DNA of 64,000 bases, from the NCBI RefSeq assembly GCF_017565645.3, contig NZ_CP086136.1, positions 3,331,501-3,395,500 on the forward strand, given 5' to 3'. The stretch comes from Bradyrhizobium barranii subsp. barranii (GTDB taxonomy: Bacteria; Pseudomonadota; Alphaproteobacteria; Rhizobiales; Xanthobacteraceae). A program made the position numbers and the translations under genes. Positions 23,692 through 32,780 of this stretch are shown one piece after another. Within the stretch, counting starts at the first letter, position 1. Each line of letters opens with the position of its first letter. The notes beneath the pieces are model-generated. The model was not told where the DNA came from. It did not search any database and saw only the letters and a list, made by a program, of their open reading frames with translations.

Positions 23692-25089
23692 ATGACGACG
23701 AATCCGACTCGAAATCCGACGTGGATTTCTGATTGGCGCCCCGAAGACGAGGCGTTCTGGAATGCGGGCGGCAAAGTGATCGCCCGGCGTAACCTGATCT
23801 GGTCGATCGTGGCCGAGCATATCGGCTTCTCGGTGTGGCTGATCTGGAGCATCGTCACCACCAAGCTGCCGCAGGCGGGCTTCCACTACACCACCGACCA
23901 GCTGTTCCAGCTCGTCGCGGTGCCCGGGCTGATCGGCGCATTGATGCGCTTCCCCTATACGTTCGCGGTCACGACCTTCGGCGGCCGCAACTGGACCATT
24001 TTCAGCGCGGCTGTCCTGTTCATCCCGACGCTGTCGCTCGCCTACTTCGTCGGCCAGCCCGACACCCCGTTCTGGCTGATGCTGCTGATCGCATCGACCG
24101 CGGGTCTCGGTGGCGGCAATTTCGCCTCCAGCATGACCAACATCTCCTTCTTCTTCCCTGACCGGATGAAGGGATGGGCGCTGGGGCTGAACGCGGCGGG
24201 CGGCAATATCGGCGTCTCCAGCGTGCAGCTGTTGACCCCGATCCTGATGACGCTCGCGGTCATCAACCTGTTCCAGGCGTCCCCCGTCGACGGCATCTTC
24301 CTCCAGAACGCAGGCCTGATGTGGGTGCTGCCGATCGCGATCGCGGTGTTCGGCGCGGTGTTCTTCATGAACAACCTGACCACGGCCAAGTCGTCGATCA
24401 AGAACCAGCTTGCGGTGGTCAAGCGCAAGCACACCTGGATCATGGCGTATCTCTATATCGGAACATTCGGATCCTTCATCGGCTACTCGGCGGCGTTCCC
24501 GCTGCTGATCAAGACCCAGTTTCCGGCGATCTCGATCTCGATCTCGATCGCGTTCCTCGGGCCGCTGGTCGGTTCGCTGTCGCGGCCGCTCGGCGGCTTG
24601 CTCGCCGACAAGATCGGCGGCTCCATCCTCACCTTCTGGAACTTCATCGCGATGGCGGGCGCCACCGTCGGCGTGCTCTACTTCGTCGGGCACAAGGACT
24701 TCACCGGCTTCCTTGCGATGTTCCTGATCCTGTTCGTGACGACGGGCATCGGCAACGGCTCGACCTACCGCATGATCCCCTCGATCTTCCGCGAGCAGAA
24801 CCTGTTCAGGGTGCGCGGCAAGGGCGATGCGGCGCGCGCGGCGGCCTTGAAGACCGCGAGCATCGAGAGCGGTGCGGCGGTCGGCTTCATCGGCGCGATC
24901 GGCGCGGTCGGCGGCTATCTGATCCCGACCGGTTTCGGCAAGTCGATCGCTATGACCGGCGGGCCGTCGCTCGCGCTCGCGATCTATCTCGCTTTCTACG
25001 CCTCCTGCCTCGGACTGACCTGGTGGTTCTACCTGCGTCGCAGCCCGCAGGGTGAGGGCGCGTCAAGCCTCGCGGAAGCGCGAGTCTGA
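23692..25089 (+). CDS. narK: Nitrate/nitrite transporter NarK (MFS)
   Basis: The 465-residue MFS protein has 12 predicted helices. The nitrate signature stretches GGGNFASSMTNISFFFPDRM and GWALGLNAAGGNIGVSSVQ lie in helix 5. A second nitrate-signature-like stretch, VTTGIGNGSTYRMIPSIF, lies in the C-terminal half. Arg near MRFPYTF corresponds to the anion-binding Arg of helix 2. NarK proteins exchange nitrate and nitrite or import nitrate with protons. In the Bradyrhizobium cluster it is linked to the hemoglobin, flavoprotein and NasC genes, as here. It provides a second nitrate route beside the ABC transporter and may also export nitrite. Confidence 0.95.
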   Translation: MTTNPTRNPTWISDWRPEDEAFWNAGGKVIARRNLIWSIVAEHIGFSVWLIWSIVTTKLPQAGFHYTTDQLFQLVAVPGLIGALMRFPYTFAVTTFGGRNWTIFSAAVLFIPTLSLAYFVGQPDTPFWLMLLIASTAGLGGGNFASSMTNISFFFPDRMKGWALGLNAAGGNIGVSSVQLLTPILMTLAVINLFQASPVDGIFLQNAGLMWVLPIAIAVFGAVFFMNNLTTAKSSIKNQLAVVKRKHTWIMAYLYIGTFGSFIGYSAAFPLLIKTQFPAISISISIAFLGPLVGSLSRPLGGLLADKIGGSILTFWNFIAMAGATVGVLYFVGHKDFTGFLAMFLILFVTTGIGNGSTYRMIPSIFREQNLFRVRGKGDAARAAALKTASIESGAAVGFIGAIGAVGGYLIPTGFGKSIAMTGGPSLALAIYLAFYASCLGLTWWFYLRRSPQGEGASSLAEARV

Positions 25090-25210
25090 GTTTGGCACGA
25101 ATGTCGCTTCTCCCCGTACGCGGGGAGAAGACTCTCTGATGACGTTTGACCCATGAACCTTGTTCGCAACGGCGCGGACAAAGGCAGACCGAAACAGACA
25201 GGAGAACATC

Positions 25211-25639
25211 ATGACTTCAGAACAGATCACCCTCGTCCAGCAGAGCTTTTCCAAGGTCGCGCCGATTTCAGAGGCGGCCGCGGTGCTGTTCTACGATCGC
25301 CTGTTCGAGGTGGCGCCGTCCGTGCGCGCGATGTTTCCCGAGGACATGACCGAGCAGCGCAAGAAGCTGATGGGCATGCTCGCCGCCGTCGTCGGCGGAC
25401 TGTCGAAGCTCGAGACGATTCTTCCCGCGGCCTCGGCGCTCGCCAAGCGTCACGTCGCCTATGGCGCCAAGGCCGAGCACTATCCGGTGGTCGGCGCGAC
25501 CTTGCTGTGGACGCTGGAAAAGGGCCTCGGCGAGGCCTGGACGCCCGAACTCGCCACGGCCTGGACCGACGCCTATGGCGTGCTGTCCGGCTACATGATT
25601 TCCGAGGCCTACGGCGCACAGGCGCAGGCCGCCGAGTAG
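25211..25639 (+). CDS. bjgb: Single-domain hemoglobin (Bjgb)
   Basis: The ATG at 25211 follows CAGGAGAAC and gives a 142-residue globin; a longer frame from 25160 lacks a good ribosome site. Globin landmarks are Tyr28 (B10), Phe42 (CD1, RAMFPEDM) and the proximal His81 (KRHVAYG), as in Vitreoscilla hemoglobin and the N-domain of flavohemoglobins. There is no reductase domain. In B. diazoefficiens the homologue removes NO formed during nitrate assimilation. The flavoprotein gene 10 bp downstream is the expected electron donor. Confidence 0.94.
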   Translation: MTSEQITLVQQSFSKVAPISEAAAVLFYDRLFEVAPSVRAMFPEDMTEQRKKLMGMLAAVVGGLSKLETILPAASALAKRHVAYGAKAEHYPVVGATLLWTLEKGLGEAWTPELATAWTDAYGVLSGYMISEAYGAQAQAAE

Positions 25640-25649
25640 GAGATGCCTT

Positions 25650-26867
25650 GTGAGTGAACCGCTGGTCATCGTCGGTAACGGTATGGCGGCCGCGCGTCTG
25701 GTCGACGAGCTCGCCAAGACCTCGCTCGGCCGCTACGCGGTCGCGGTGATCGGCGAAGAGCCGCGGCTCGCTTACAACCGCGTGCTGCTCTCCTCCGTGC
25801 TGGCCGGCGAGACCGGCTCGCACGAGATCGAGCTGAGGCCGGCGGACTGGTGGCGCCATCGCGGCGTCACCGTGCGCTACGGCTACCGCGTCACCGAGAT
25901 CGACACCGGCCGCCGCGAGCTTAAGATCGAAGGTGAAGAGAGCGTCGAATATTCCAAGCTCGTGCTCGCCACCGGCTCGACGCCGCTGCGGCTCAACGTC
26001 CCCGGCGCCGATCTCACCGGGGTGCACACCTTTCGCGATACGCGCGACGTCGATCTGCTGCTGACGCTCGCTGCGGCGAAGAAGCGCGTCGTCGTGGTCG
26101 GCGGCGGCCTGCTCGGGCTCGAAGCGGCCTATGGCCTTGCGAAAGCCGGCGCGCCGGTGACGCTGCTGCACCTGATGGACCGGCTGATGGAGCGCCAGCT
26201 CGATCTGCCGGCGGCCGACCTGCTGAAGACGCTGGTCGAACGCAAGGGCATCCGCATCCTGCTCAACGCCTCCACCGCCCGCATTCACGGCGAGGGCCAT
26301 GTCGAAGCCGTCGAGCTCGCCGACGGTACGCGCATCGAGGCGGATGCCGTGATCTTCGCCGCCGGCATCAGGCCGAATGTGGCGCTTGCCAAAGAGGCGG
26401 GCATCGCGGTCAACCGCGGTATCGTCGTCAACGACGAGATGCAGACGGCCTCGCCCGACATCTACGCGCTCGGCGAATGTGCCGAGCATCGCGGCACCTG
26501 CTACGGCCTGGTCGAGCCCGCTTACGAGCAGGCGCGCGTGCTGGCGCGGCATCTCGCCGGACGTCCCGCCGCCTATCAGGGCAGCGTGGTCTCGACCAAT
26601 CTGAAAGTCTCGGGCGTCAGCGTCTTCTCCGCCGGCGACTTCATGGGCGGGGACGGCAGCGAGAGCCTGGTACTCACCGACCGCAGGCGCGGCACCTACA
26701 AGAAGCTCGTGATCGCCGACGGCCGGCTCACGGGTGCGGTGCTGATCGGCGATACCGTCGATGCGCTCTGGTATCTCGAGCTGATCCGCAATCGCGACAA
26801 GGTGGCGGCAATCCGCACCGACATGATGTTCGGCCGCGCTCTGGCGCGTCCTTCCAAGGCGGCTTGA
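25650..26867 (+). CDS. flp: FAD-dependent NAD(P)H oxidoreductase (Flp, half-NirB type)
   Basis: This starts with GTG at 25650 after AGGAGATG, 10 bp behind the hemoglobin stop. The 405-residue protein has an N-terminal FAD site (VIVGNGMAAARLVDEL), an NAD(P)H site (VVVVGGGLLGLEAAYGL) and the FAD-contacting IYALGECAEHRG. It corresponds to the N-terminal half of assimilatory nitrite reductase NirB and lacks the siroheme/Fe-S half. In the known cluster it passes NAD(P)H electrons to NasC and probably to Bjgb. The next gene, nasC, starts 14 bp later. Confidence 0.94.
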   Translation: MSEPLVIVGNGMAAARLVDELAKTSLGRYAVAVIGEEPRLAYNRVLLSSVLAGETGSHEIELRPADWWRHRGVTVRYGYRVTEIDTGRRELKIEGEESVEYSKLVLATGSTPLRLNVPGADLTGVHTFRDTRDVDLLLTLAAAKKRVVVVGGGLLGLEAAYGLAKAGAPVTLLHLMDRLMERQLDLPAADLLKTLVERKGIRILLNASTARIHGEGHVEAVELADGTRIEADAVIFAAGIRPNVALAKEAGIAVNRGIVVNDEMQTASPDIYALGECAEHRGTCYGLVEPAYEQARVLARHLAGRPAAYQGSVVSTNLKVSGVSVFSAGDFMGGDGSESLVLTDRRRGTYKKLVIADGRLTGAVLIGDTVDALWYLELIRNRDKVAAIRTDMMFGRALARPSKAA

Positions 26868-26881
26868 TAAGGCAGCTCGAT

Positions 26882-29587
26882 ATGACGGTGATCGATCCCA
26901 CGCTCCGCGCCACCAAGACGACCTGTCCCTACTGCGGCGTCGGCTGCGGCGTGCTGGCGACGCCCGACGGCAACGGTGGCGCGGCGATCGCGGGCGATCC
27001 GGATCATCCCGCCAATTTCGGCCGGCTGTGCTCGAAGGGCTCGGCGCTCGGCGAGACCGTCGGGCTGGAGAGCCGGCTGCTCTATCCGATGATCCGCTGC
27101 AAGGGCGTGCTCGAACGCGTCGCCTGGAGCGATGCACTCGACCACGTCGCCCATCGCATGCAACACATCGTGGCGCGCGACGGCGCCGATGCGGTCGCGT
27201 TCTATCTCTCGGGCCAGCTCCTGACCGAGGACTATTACGTCGCCAACAAGCTGATGAAGGGCTTTGTCGGCACGGCGAATGTCGACACCAATTCGCGGCT
27301 CTGCATGTCGTCCTCGGTCGCCGGCCATCGCCGCGCCTTCGGTGCCGACACCGTGCCCGGCTGCTATGAGGATCTCGACCAGGCTGATTTGCTCGTCTTC
27401 GTCGGCTCGAATGCGGCCTGGTGCCATCCGGTGCTGTTCCAGCGCATGCTGAAGAACAGGCAGGAGCGCGGCGCGCGCATGATCGTGATCGATCCGCGCC
27501 GGACCGACACGGCCGGCGACGTCGATCTGTTCCTCGGCCTCAAGCCCGGTACCGACACCGCCTTGTTCTCCGGCCTGTTCGTCCATCTCGCCGACAGCGG
27601 CGCGCTGGACCAGGATTACATCGCGCAGAACACGTCTGGCTTCGACGACGCGCTGGCGCGCGCGCGCAACATCGCCGGCAGTGTCACCGCGACCGCGCTG
27701 GCGACGGGCCTGTCCGAACAGGACGTCGCCGCCTTCTTCAAGATGTTCCGCGACACCGAGCGCGTCGTCACGCTCTATTCGCAGGGCGTCAACCAGTCGG
27801 CGCAGGGCACCGACAAGGTCAACGCGATCCTGAACTGCCATCTTGCCACGGGGCGCATTGGCAAGCCGGGCGCCTCGCCGTTCTCGCTCACCGGCCAGCC
27901 CAACGCGATGGGCGGCCGCGAGGTCGGCGGCCTTGCCAACCAGCTCGCCGCGCATATGAACTTCACCCCGCCCGACATCGACCGTGTCAGGCGGTTCTGG
28001 AAGGCGCCGCGCATCGCCACCCATGAAGGGTTGAAGGCGGTGCAGCTGTTCGAGGCGATCAACCGCGGCGAGGTCAAGGCGCTGTGGGTGATGGGCACCA
28101 ACCCGGCGGTGTCATTGCCGGACGCGGACGTCGTGCGTGAAGCGCTGAAGAAGCTCGAGCTGTTCGTGGTCTCCGAGAACGTGCTGTCTAACGACACGGT
28201 CGAGGCGGGTCCGCATGTGCTGCTGCCGGCGCTCGCCTGGGGCGAGAAGTCGGGCACGGTGACCAACTCCGAGCGCCGCATCTCGCGCCAGCGCTCGTTC
28301 CTGCCGGCGCCGGGCGAGGCGCGGCCGGACTGGTGGATTCTGAGCGAGACCGCAAAGCGGCTCGGGTTCGGCGACAGCTTTAACTATAAATCCGCCGCCG
28401 ATATTTTCCGCGAGCATGCCGCGCTCTCTGCTTTCGAGAACGACGGCAGCCGCGATTTCGACATCGGCGCGCTGACCGCGCTCTCGGACGAGGCCTTCGA
28501 CGCCTTGAAGCCGGTGCAGTGGCCGGCGCGCGAAGGCGAGGCGGCCGGCGAGCGCTTCTTCGCGAACGGCGGCTTCTTCACCAATGACGGCAAAGGCCGC
28601 TTCGTCGCGCCGGAGGTGCCGTCACTGCGCGGCGAGACCGGGCCGTCGCGCCCGCTGCGGCTCAACACCGGACGTATCCGCGACCAGTGGCACACCATGA
28701 CGCGCACGGGCCTCAGCCAGCGTCTCGGCGCGCATCTGCCGGAGCCGTTCGTCGAGATCCACCCGGATGATGCCAGCAAACACGGCATCGCGCATGACGG
28801 CTACGCCCGCATCACCACCGATTACGGCCAGTGCATCCTGAAGGTCGTCGTCAGCGACCGTCAGCAGCGCGGCACGCTGTTCGCGCCGATCCACTGGAGC
28901 GCGATGAACGCCTCGCACGGCCGCGTCGGGGCGCTCGTGCAGTCCTTCACCGATCCGTTCTCGGGCCAGCCGGAGTCGAAAGCCACGCCGGCGGCGATCT
29001 CGCCTTATGAGTACGTCTTCCGCGGCTTTGCGCTGTCGCGCGAGCAGCTCGATCTGCCGCCGAACCTGATGTGGACCCGTGTCACGGTTACGGGCGGCTT
29101 CGGCTATCTCTTCGCCGACAATGCGGATCTGTCGCGCTGGCCGGCCTGGCTCGACGGCGTCGCCGGCGAGGACGTCGCCGACTATCGCGACTTCGGAGGC
29201 GGCGTTTATCGCGCGGCCTCGTTCGCGGGCGACCGCATCGAGACCTGCCTGTTCGTCGGCCCCGCGCATGATGCCGGCGACTGGGAGGTGGTGAAGAGCC
29301 TGTTCGTGGCCGATCACGTCACCGACGAGCAGCGCCGCATGCTGCTGTCAGGCAAATCGACGGAGGGCGCGGCCTCGACCGGCCCCATCGTCTGCGCCTG
29401 CTTCGGCGTCGGCCGCGGCACCATCTGCGACACCATCGCGAGCGGCGCGCGCACGGCGGCCGAGATCGGCGCCAAGCTCAAGGCCGGCACCAATTGCGGG
29501 TCATGTATCCCCGAGCTGAAGCGGCTGATCGCGACGACGGAAGTGGCGCCGGCGAAGCAGGTCAAGCTCGCGGGTGTGGCGGGGTAG
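26882..29587 (+). CDS. nasC: Assimilatory nitrate reductase catalytic subunit NasC
   Basis: The ATG at 26882 gives 901 residues; the frame is open far upstream, overlapping flp, but this is the first start after it. The N-terminus carries a [4Fe-4S] motif (CPYCGVGCGV, then Cys in GRLCSKGSA). Next is a Mo-bis-MGD domain (TNSRLCMSSSVAGH, GTNPAVSLPDAD, NSERRISRQRSF). The C-terminal MoCo-binding domain contains LNTGRIRDQWHTMTRTG. A BFD-like [2Fe-2S] domain with four Cys (CACFGVG...CGSC) ends the protein and is the docking point for a flavoprotein donor. It reduces nitrate to nitrite in the cytoplasm. No nitrite reductase gene is in the window. Confidence 0.95.
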   Translation: MTVIDPTLRATKTTCPYCGVGCGVLATPDGNGGAAIAGDPDHPANFGRLCSKGSALGETVGLESRLLYPMIRCKGVLERVAWSDALDHVAHRMQHIVARDGADAVAFYLSGQLLTEDYYVANKLMKGFVGTANVDTNSRLCMSSSVAGHRRAFGADTVPGCYEDLDQADLLVFVGSNAAWCHPVLFQRMLKNRQERGARMIVIDPRRTDTAGDVDLFLGLKPGTDTALFSGLFVHLADSGALDQDYIAQNTSGFDDALARARNIAGSVTATALATGLSEQDVAAFFKMFRDTERVVTLYSQGVNQSAQGTDKVNAILNCHLATGRIGKPGASPFSLTGQPNAMGGREVGGLANQLAAHMNFTPPDIDRVRRFWKAPRIATHEGLKAVQLFEAINRGEVKALWVMGTNPAVSLPDADVVREALKKLELFVVSENVLSNDTVEAGPHVLLPALAWGEKSGTVTNSERRISRQRSFLPAPGEARPDWWILSETAKRLGFGDSFNYKSAADIFREHAALSAFENDGSRDFDIGALTALSDEAFDALKPVQWPAREGEAAGERFFANGGFFTNDGKGRFVAPEVPSLRGETGPSRPLRLNTGRIRDQWHTMTRTGLSQRLGAHLPEPFVEIHPDDASKHGIAHDGYARITTDYGQCILKVVVSDRQQRGTLFAPIHWSAMNASHGRVGALVQSFTDPFSGQPESKATPAAISPYEYVFRGFALSREQLDLPPNLMWTRVTVTGGFGYLFADNADLSRWPAWLDGVAGEDVADYRDFGGGVYRAASFAGDRIETCLFVGPAHDAGDWEVVKSLFVADHVTDEQRRMLLSGKSTEGAASTGPIVCACFGVGRGTICDTIASGARTAAEIGAKLKAGTNCGSCIPELKRLIATTEVAPAKQVKLAGVAG

Positions 29588-29603
29588 GTCAGGCTCTCTC
29601 CTT

Positions 29604-29683
29604 CGTCATTGCGAGCGCAGCGAAGCAATCCAGAATCCGTCCGCGGAGACAGTCTGGATTGCTTCGCTGCGCTCGCAATGACG
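29604..29683. repeat. Dispersed palindromic repeat, family A, copy 1
   Basis: CGTCATTGCGAGCGCAGCGA and GAAGCAATCCAGA form one arm and their near-complement (TCTGGATTGCTTCGC...GCTCGCAATGACG) the other, with a short central spacer. Copies lie at 41062-41147 and 58629-58715. All three are intergenic and just downstream of a gene, as REP-like elements are. Confidence 0.85.
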
Positions 29684-29831
29684 GTGTTGAGGCAGTTGTG
29701 CGCGACATCTCTCCTCAGGCGCCCCGAGGGAGGCCCGGCCCAATGCAGCCATGCCCTCCGCACCAATCGACGCGCCCTCGATTGTGCCCTATGTTGCCGC
29801 GTGCTCCCCCTCAACAGCCATAAAAACAACA

Positions 29832-30731
29832 ATGATGTACCTGGAAACGCCGCCGCGCCTGATCGAAACCAAGATCTTCTCCGCTATGCCGGACCAATTC
29901 CGCCGCAAGGGCGTGCGGACCGATTGGGCCGATGCCAACCGACCGGGGGTGCCGACCGACAGCTTCATCGAAGGGCCGTCGTTCGACAAGGACGGCAATC
30001 TCTACATTGTCGACATTCCCTTCGGCCGCGTCTTCCGCATCGCGCCTGATGGCGCGTGGTCGCTCGTGATCGAATATGAGGGCTGGCCGAACGGGTTGAA
30101 GATCGCCGCCGACGGCCGCATCCTCGTGGCCGACTACATGCACGGCATCATGGAGCTCGACGCCGGGGCAGGGCGCATCAGGCCGATCCTGACCGCGCGC
30201 AATTCAGAATCGTTCCGTGGCTGCAACGATCTGCATCTCGCCTCCAATGGCGACATCTTGTTCACCGATCAGGGCCAGACCGGCCTGCACGACGCAAGCG
30301 GCCGTGTCTATCGCCTGACGCCGAGCGGCCGGCTCGATTGCCTGCTCGACACCGGCATCAGCCCGAACGGCCTAGTGCTCGACCCCAGCGAAACTGTGCT
30401 GTTCGTCGCCATGACGCGCGACAATGCGGTGTGGCGGTTGCCGTTCATGAAGGACGGCAGCGTGTCGAAGGTCGGCCGCTTCTGCTCGCTGTTCGGCACC
30501 AGCGGTCCTGACGGCATGACCATGGACGCGGCCGGTCGCCTGTTCGTCGGCCACGCCTCGCTCGGCCACGTCTTCGTGTTCGCGCCGAACGGAGAGCTGA
30601 TCGCGCGGATCAAGTCGTGCGCGGGTACGAGCTGCACCAATGTCGCCATCGGTGGCGTCAGGAAAGATCGGCTCTATATCACGGAGTCAGGGACCGGCAG
30701 CGTGCTGGTTGCGGATATCAGTGGCCTGTAG
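29832..30731 (+). CDS. SMP-30/gluconolactonase family protein
   Basis: I start at the tandem ATGs of 29832/29835 (MMYLETPPRL), giving about 299 residues. The six-bladed propeller pattern is clear: EGPSFDKDGNLYIVDIPFGR, WPNGLKIAADGRILVADY, CNDLHLASNGDILFTDQG, SPNGLVLDPSETVLFVAM and SGPDGMTMDAAGRLFVG. The metal-binding Glu, Asn and Asp are in place. Enzymes of this family hydrolyse sugar or aromatic lactones. It is followed 19 bp later by an aldo/keto reductase gene, which could form a short oxidation/lactone pathway. A second paralogue lies at 41269-42237. Confidence 0.88.
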   Translation: MMYLETPPRLIETKIFSAMPDQFRRKGVRTDWADANRPGVPTDSFIEGPSFDKDGNLYIVDIPFGRVFRIAPDGAWSLVIEYEGWPNGLKIAADGRILVADYMHGIMELDAGAGRIRPILTARNSESFRGCNDLHLASNGDILFTDQGQTGLHDASGRVYRLTPSGRLDCLLDTGISPNGLVLDPSETVLFVAMTRDNAVWRLPFMKDGSVSKVGRFCSLFGTSGPDGMTMDAAGRLFVGHASLGHVFVFAPNGELIARIKSCAGTSCTNVAIGGVRKDRLYITESGTGSVLVADISGL

Positions 30732-30750
30732 AGCATCTGAAGGAACGAAC

Positions 30751-31590
30751 ATGAACACAAAACCCTTCGGCAAGACCGGCGCGAACGTCTCCGTCATCGG
30801 GCAGGGCACCTGGTATCTCGACCATGGCGACCGCAAGCGCGCAATCGCGGCGCTTCAACGCGGGCTCGATCTCGGCATGACCCACATCGACACCGCCGAG
30901 ATGTACGGCGATGCCGAGCTCGTCATCGCGGATGCAATCGCAGGGCGCCGCGACGAGGTGTTCCTGGTTTCAAAGGTGCTGCCGAGCAACGCCTCGCGCG
31001 GCGGCACCATCACGGCGTGCGAACGCTCGCTGAGGCGGCTGAAGACCGATCGTCTCGACTGCTATCTGCTGCACTGGCGCGGTTCCTATCCGCTCGAGGA
31101 CACGGTCGCCGCGTTCGAAGAGTTGGTGAAGGCCGGCAAGATTAAATCCTGGGGCGTCTCCAATTTCGACGCCGACGATCTCGAGGAAATTCTTGACGTC
31201 GCCGGCGAAGGCCGCATCGCGTGCAATCAGGTGCTCTATCATCTCAAGGAGCGCGCGATCGAGCATGCGGTGATCCCGTGGTGCGAGACGCATGGCGTTG
31301 CTGTCGCCGCATACTCTCCGTTCGGCCACGACGATTTTCCCGCAAGCAACAGCAAGGGAGGCGCAGTGCTGGCACGCATCGCGGAGGTGCGTCGTGTGAC
31401 ACCGCGTCAGGTCGCGCTGAGCTTCCTCACCCGTGCAACTACGGTGTTCGCGATCCCGAAGGCCTCGTCCGCGGAACATGCCGGCGAGAATGCGGCGGCC
31501 GGCGATCTCGTGCTGACGAAAGACGAGATTTCGGCGCTCGATGCGGCGTTTCCGCGCGGTCCGAAGCCGCGCGGTCTGCCCATGTTGTAG
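30751..31590 (+). CDS. Aldo/keto reductase
   Basis: The ATG at 30751 follows GAAGGAAC and gives 279 residues. The TIM-barrel reductase landmarks are present: GMTHIDTAEMYGD (Asp and catalytic Tyr), VFLVSKVLPSN (catalytic Lys), LLHWRGSYPLEDT (catalytic His), KSWGVSNFD and the NADPH-binding FAIPKASSAEHAGEN. It reduces carbonyls with NADPH or works in reverse on sugars. It lies 19 bp behind the SMP-30 gene on the same strand, so they are probably cotranscribed. The substrate is unknown. Confidence 0.93.
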   Translation: MNTKPFGKTGANVSVIGQGTWYLDHGDRKRAIAALQRGLDLGMTHIDTAEMYGDAELVIADAIAGRRDEVFLVSKVLPSNASRGGTITACERSLRRLKTDRLDCYLLHWRGSYPLEDTVAAFEELVKAGKIKSWGVSNFDADDLEEILDVAGEGRIACNQVLYHLKERAIEHAVIPWCETHGVAVAAYSPFGHDDFPASNSKGGAVLARIAEVRRVTPRQVALSFLTRATTVFAIPKASSAEHAGENAAAGDLVLTKDEISALDAAFPRGPKPRGLPML

Positions 31591-31733
31591 TGCACAAACG
31601 CCTATTATTAATGGAGTATTGACGCGCGGGGTCGTCAGCGCATATCGGCATCCTGTTTTCGGAAGTTGTGAAAGCGGCGCATTTGTCGTTTTTTACGATC
31701 GTTCCCGAATCGTAGTTTTCCCAGGTTCCAGCC

Positions 31734-32720
31734 GTGACACCGCCGCCCGCCGCAGCCGCAAGGCTCGACAGTATTCCCATGCCCGTGCCGGAGAAGAAGC
31801 AGGAGGCTCGCCGCGCGCCTGCGCGCGTCGATCATCCCTTCAAGGGCATCGCGCTGGTGCTGCTGTCGACGGTATTCCTCGGCTGCTCCGACGTCACCGC
31901 AAAGTATCTGTCGACGAGCCTGCCGTCGATCGAGATCACCTGGATCCGCTTCGTCACGTTCGCCCTGATGTTCACGCCGGTGATGCTGCCGGGCTCGCCG
32001 CTGCATGCGATGCGCACCGATCGCCTCGGCCTGCAATTGATGCGCGGCGTCGCGCTGCTCGGCTCCTCGCTGTTCTTCATCACCGGTCTCCGTTTCCTCC
32101 CCATCGCGGAAGCCTCGGCCACTGGCTTCGTCTCGCCGTTGTTCGTCACCGCGCTGTCGATCATCTTCCTGAGCGAGAAGGTCGGTATGCGCCGCTGGAT
32201 CGCGACCGCGATCGGTCTCATCGGCGTGATGATCATCCTGCGTCCGGGCTCCAATGCGTTTCACGCCGCCGCATTCTTCCCGATCATCTCGGCATTCTGT
32301 TGGGCCGCTGCGCTGATCCTGACGCGCATGATGAGCGGGCGCGAAGCCGTCCTCACCACCATGGCCTATTCGGCGCTCACGGGCGTTGCGATCCTCAGCC
32401 TGATGGTGCCGTTCGTCTGGGTGACGCCGAGCTGGACCGCGATCGGGCTCGGCATCGTGATCGGCGTCGCGTCCACCGTGGGCCAGTGGATCATCGTGCT
32501 GGCCTATCGCTACGGCGATGCCTCGGTGCTGGCACCGTTCTCGTACACGCAGTTGCTGTGGGTCAGCATTCTGGGCTTCTTCCTGTTCGGCGAAGTGCCT
32601 GATATCTGGACCGTCACCGGTGCTGCCTTCATCGTCGCCAGCGGTCTCTACATCGCCCATCGCGAGCGCATCCGCCGCGCCCAGCTGCTGGTGCTGGAAG
32701 AGCGCTCCCCGAACCCCTGA
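31734..32720 (+). CDS. EamA/DMT-family transporter
   Basis: The protein has up to 328 residues from GTG 31734; an ATG at 31779 is an alternative. Ten predicted membrane helices fall in two EamA repeats, with family features such as LLSTVFLGCSDVTAKYLS, LRFLPIAEASATGFVSPLFV, EKVGMRRWIATAIGLIGVMI and FSYTQLLWVSILGFFLFGE. Family members are drug/metabolite exporters, often for amino acids or nucleosides. It stands alone between the aldo/keto reductase and dehydrogenase genes, with no regulator adjacent, so its substrate is unknown. Confidence 0.9.
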   Translation: MTPPPAAAARLDSIPMPVPEKKQEARRAPARVDHPFKGIALVLLSTVFLGCSDVTAKYLSTSLPSIEITWIRFVTFALMFTPVMLPGSPLHAMRTDRLGLQLMRGVALLGSSLFFITGLRFLPIAEASATGFVSPLFVTALSIIFLSEKVGMRRWIATAIGLIGVMIILRPGSNAFHAAAFFPIISAFCWAAALILTRMMSGREAVLTTMAYSALTGVAILSLMVPFVWVTPSWTAIGLGIVIGVASTVGQWIIVLAYRYGDASVLAPFSYTQLLWVSILGFFLFGEVPDIWTVTGAAFIVASGLYIAHRERIRRAQLLVLEERSPNP

Positions 32721-32780
32721 CGCAAGTTCGCGCGTCCCGCTTCGTGCTATCAACGGCTCCAACAACACGGGAGGAGCCGG

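Noticed and set aside
25227..27137. 636-residue minus-strand frame across bjgb, flp and nasC
   Set aside because: Spans three well-supported genes on the other strand and is dominated by Arg-rich low-complexity sequence.
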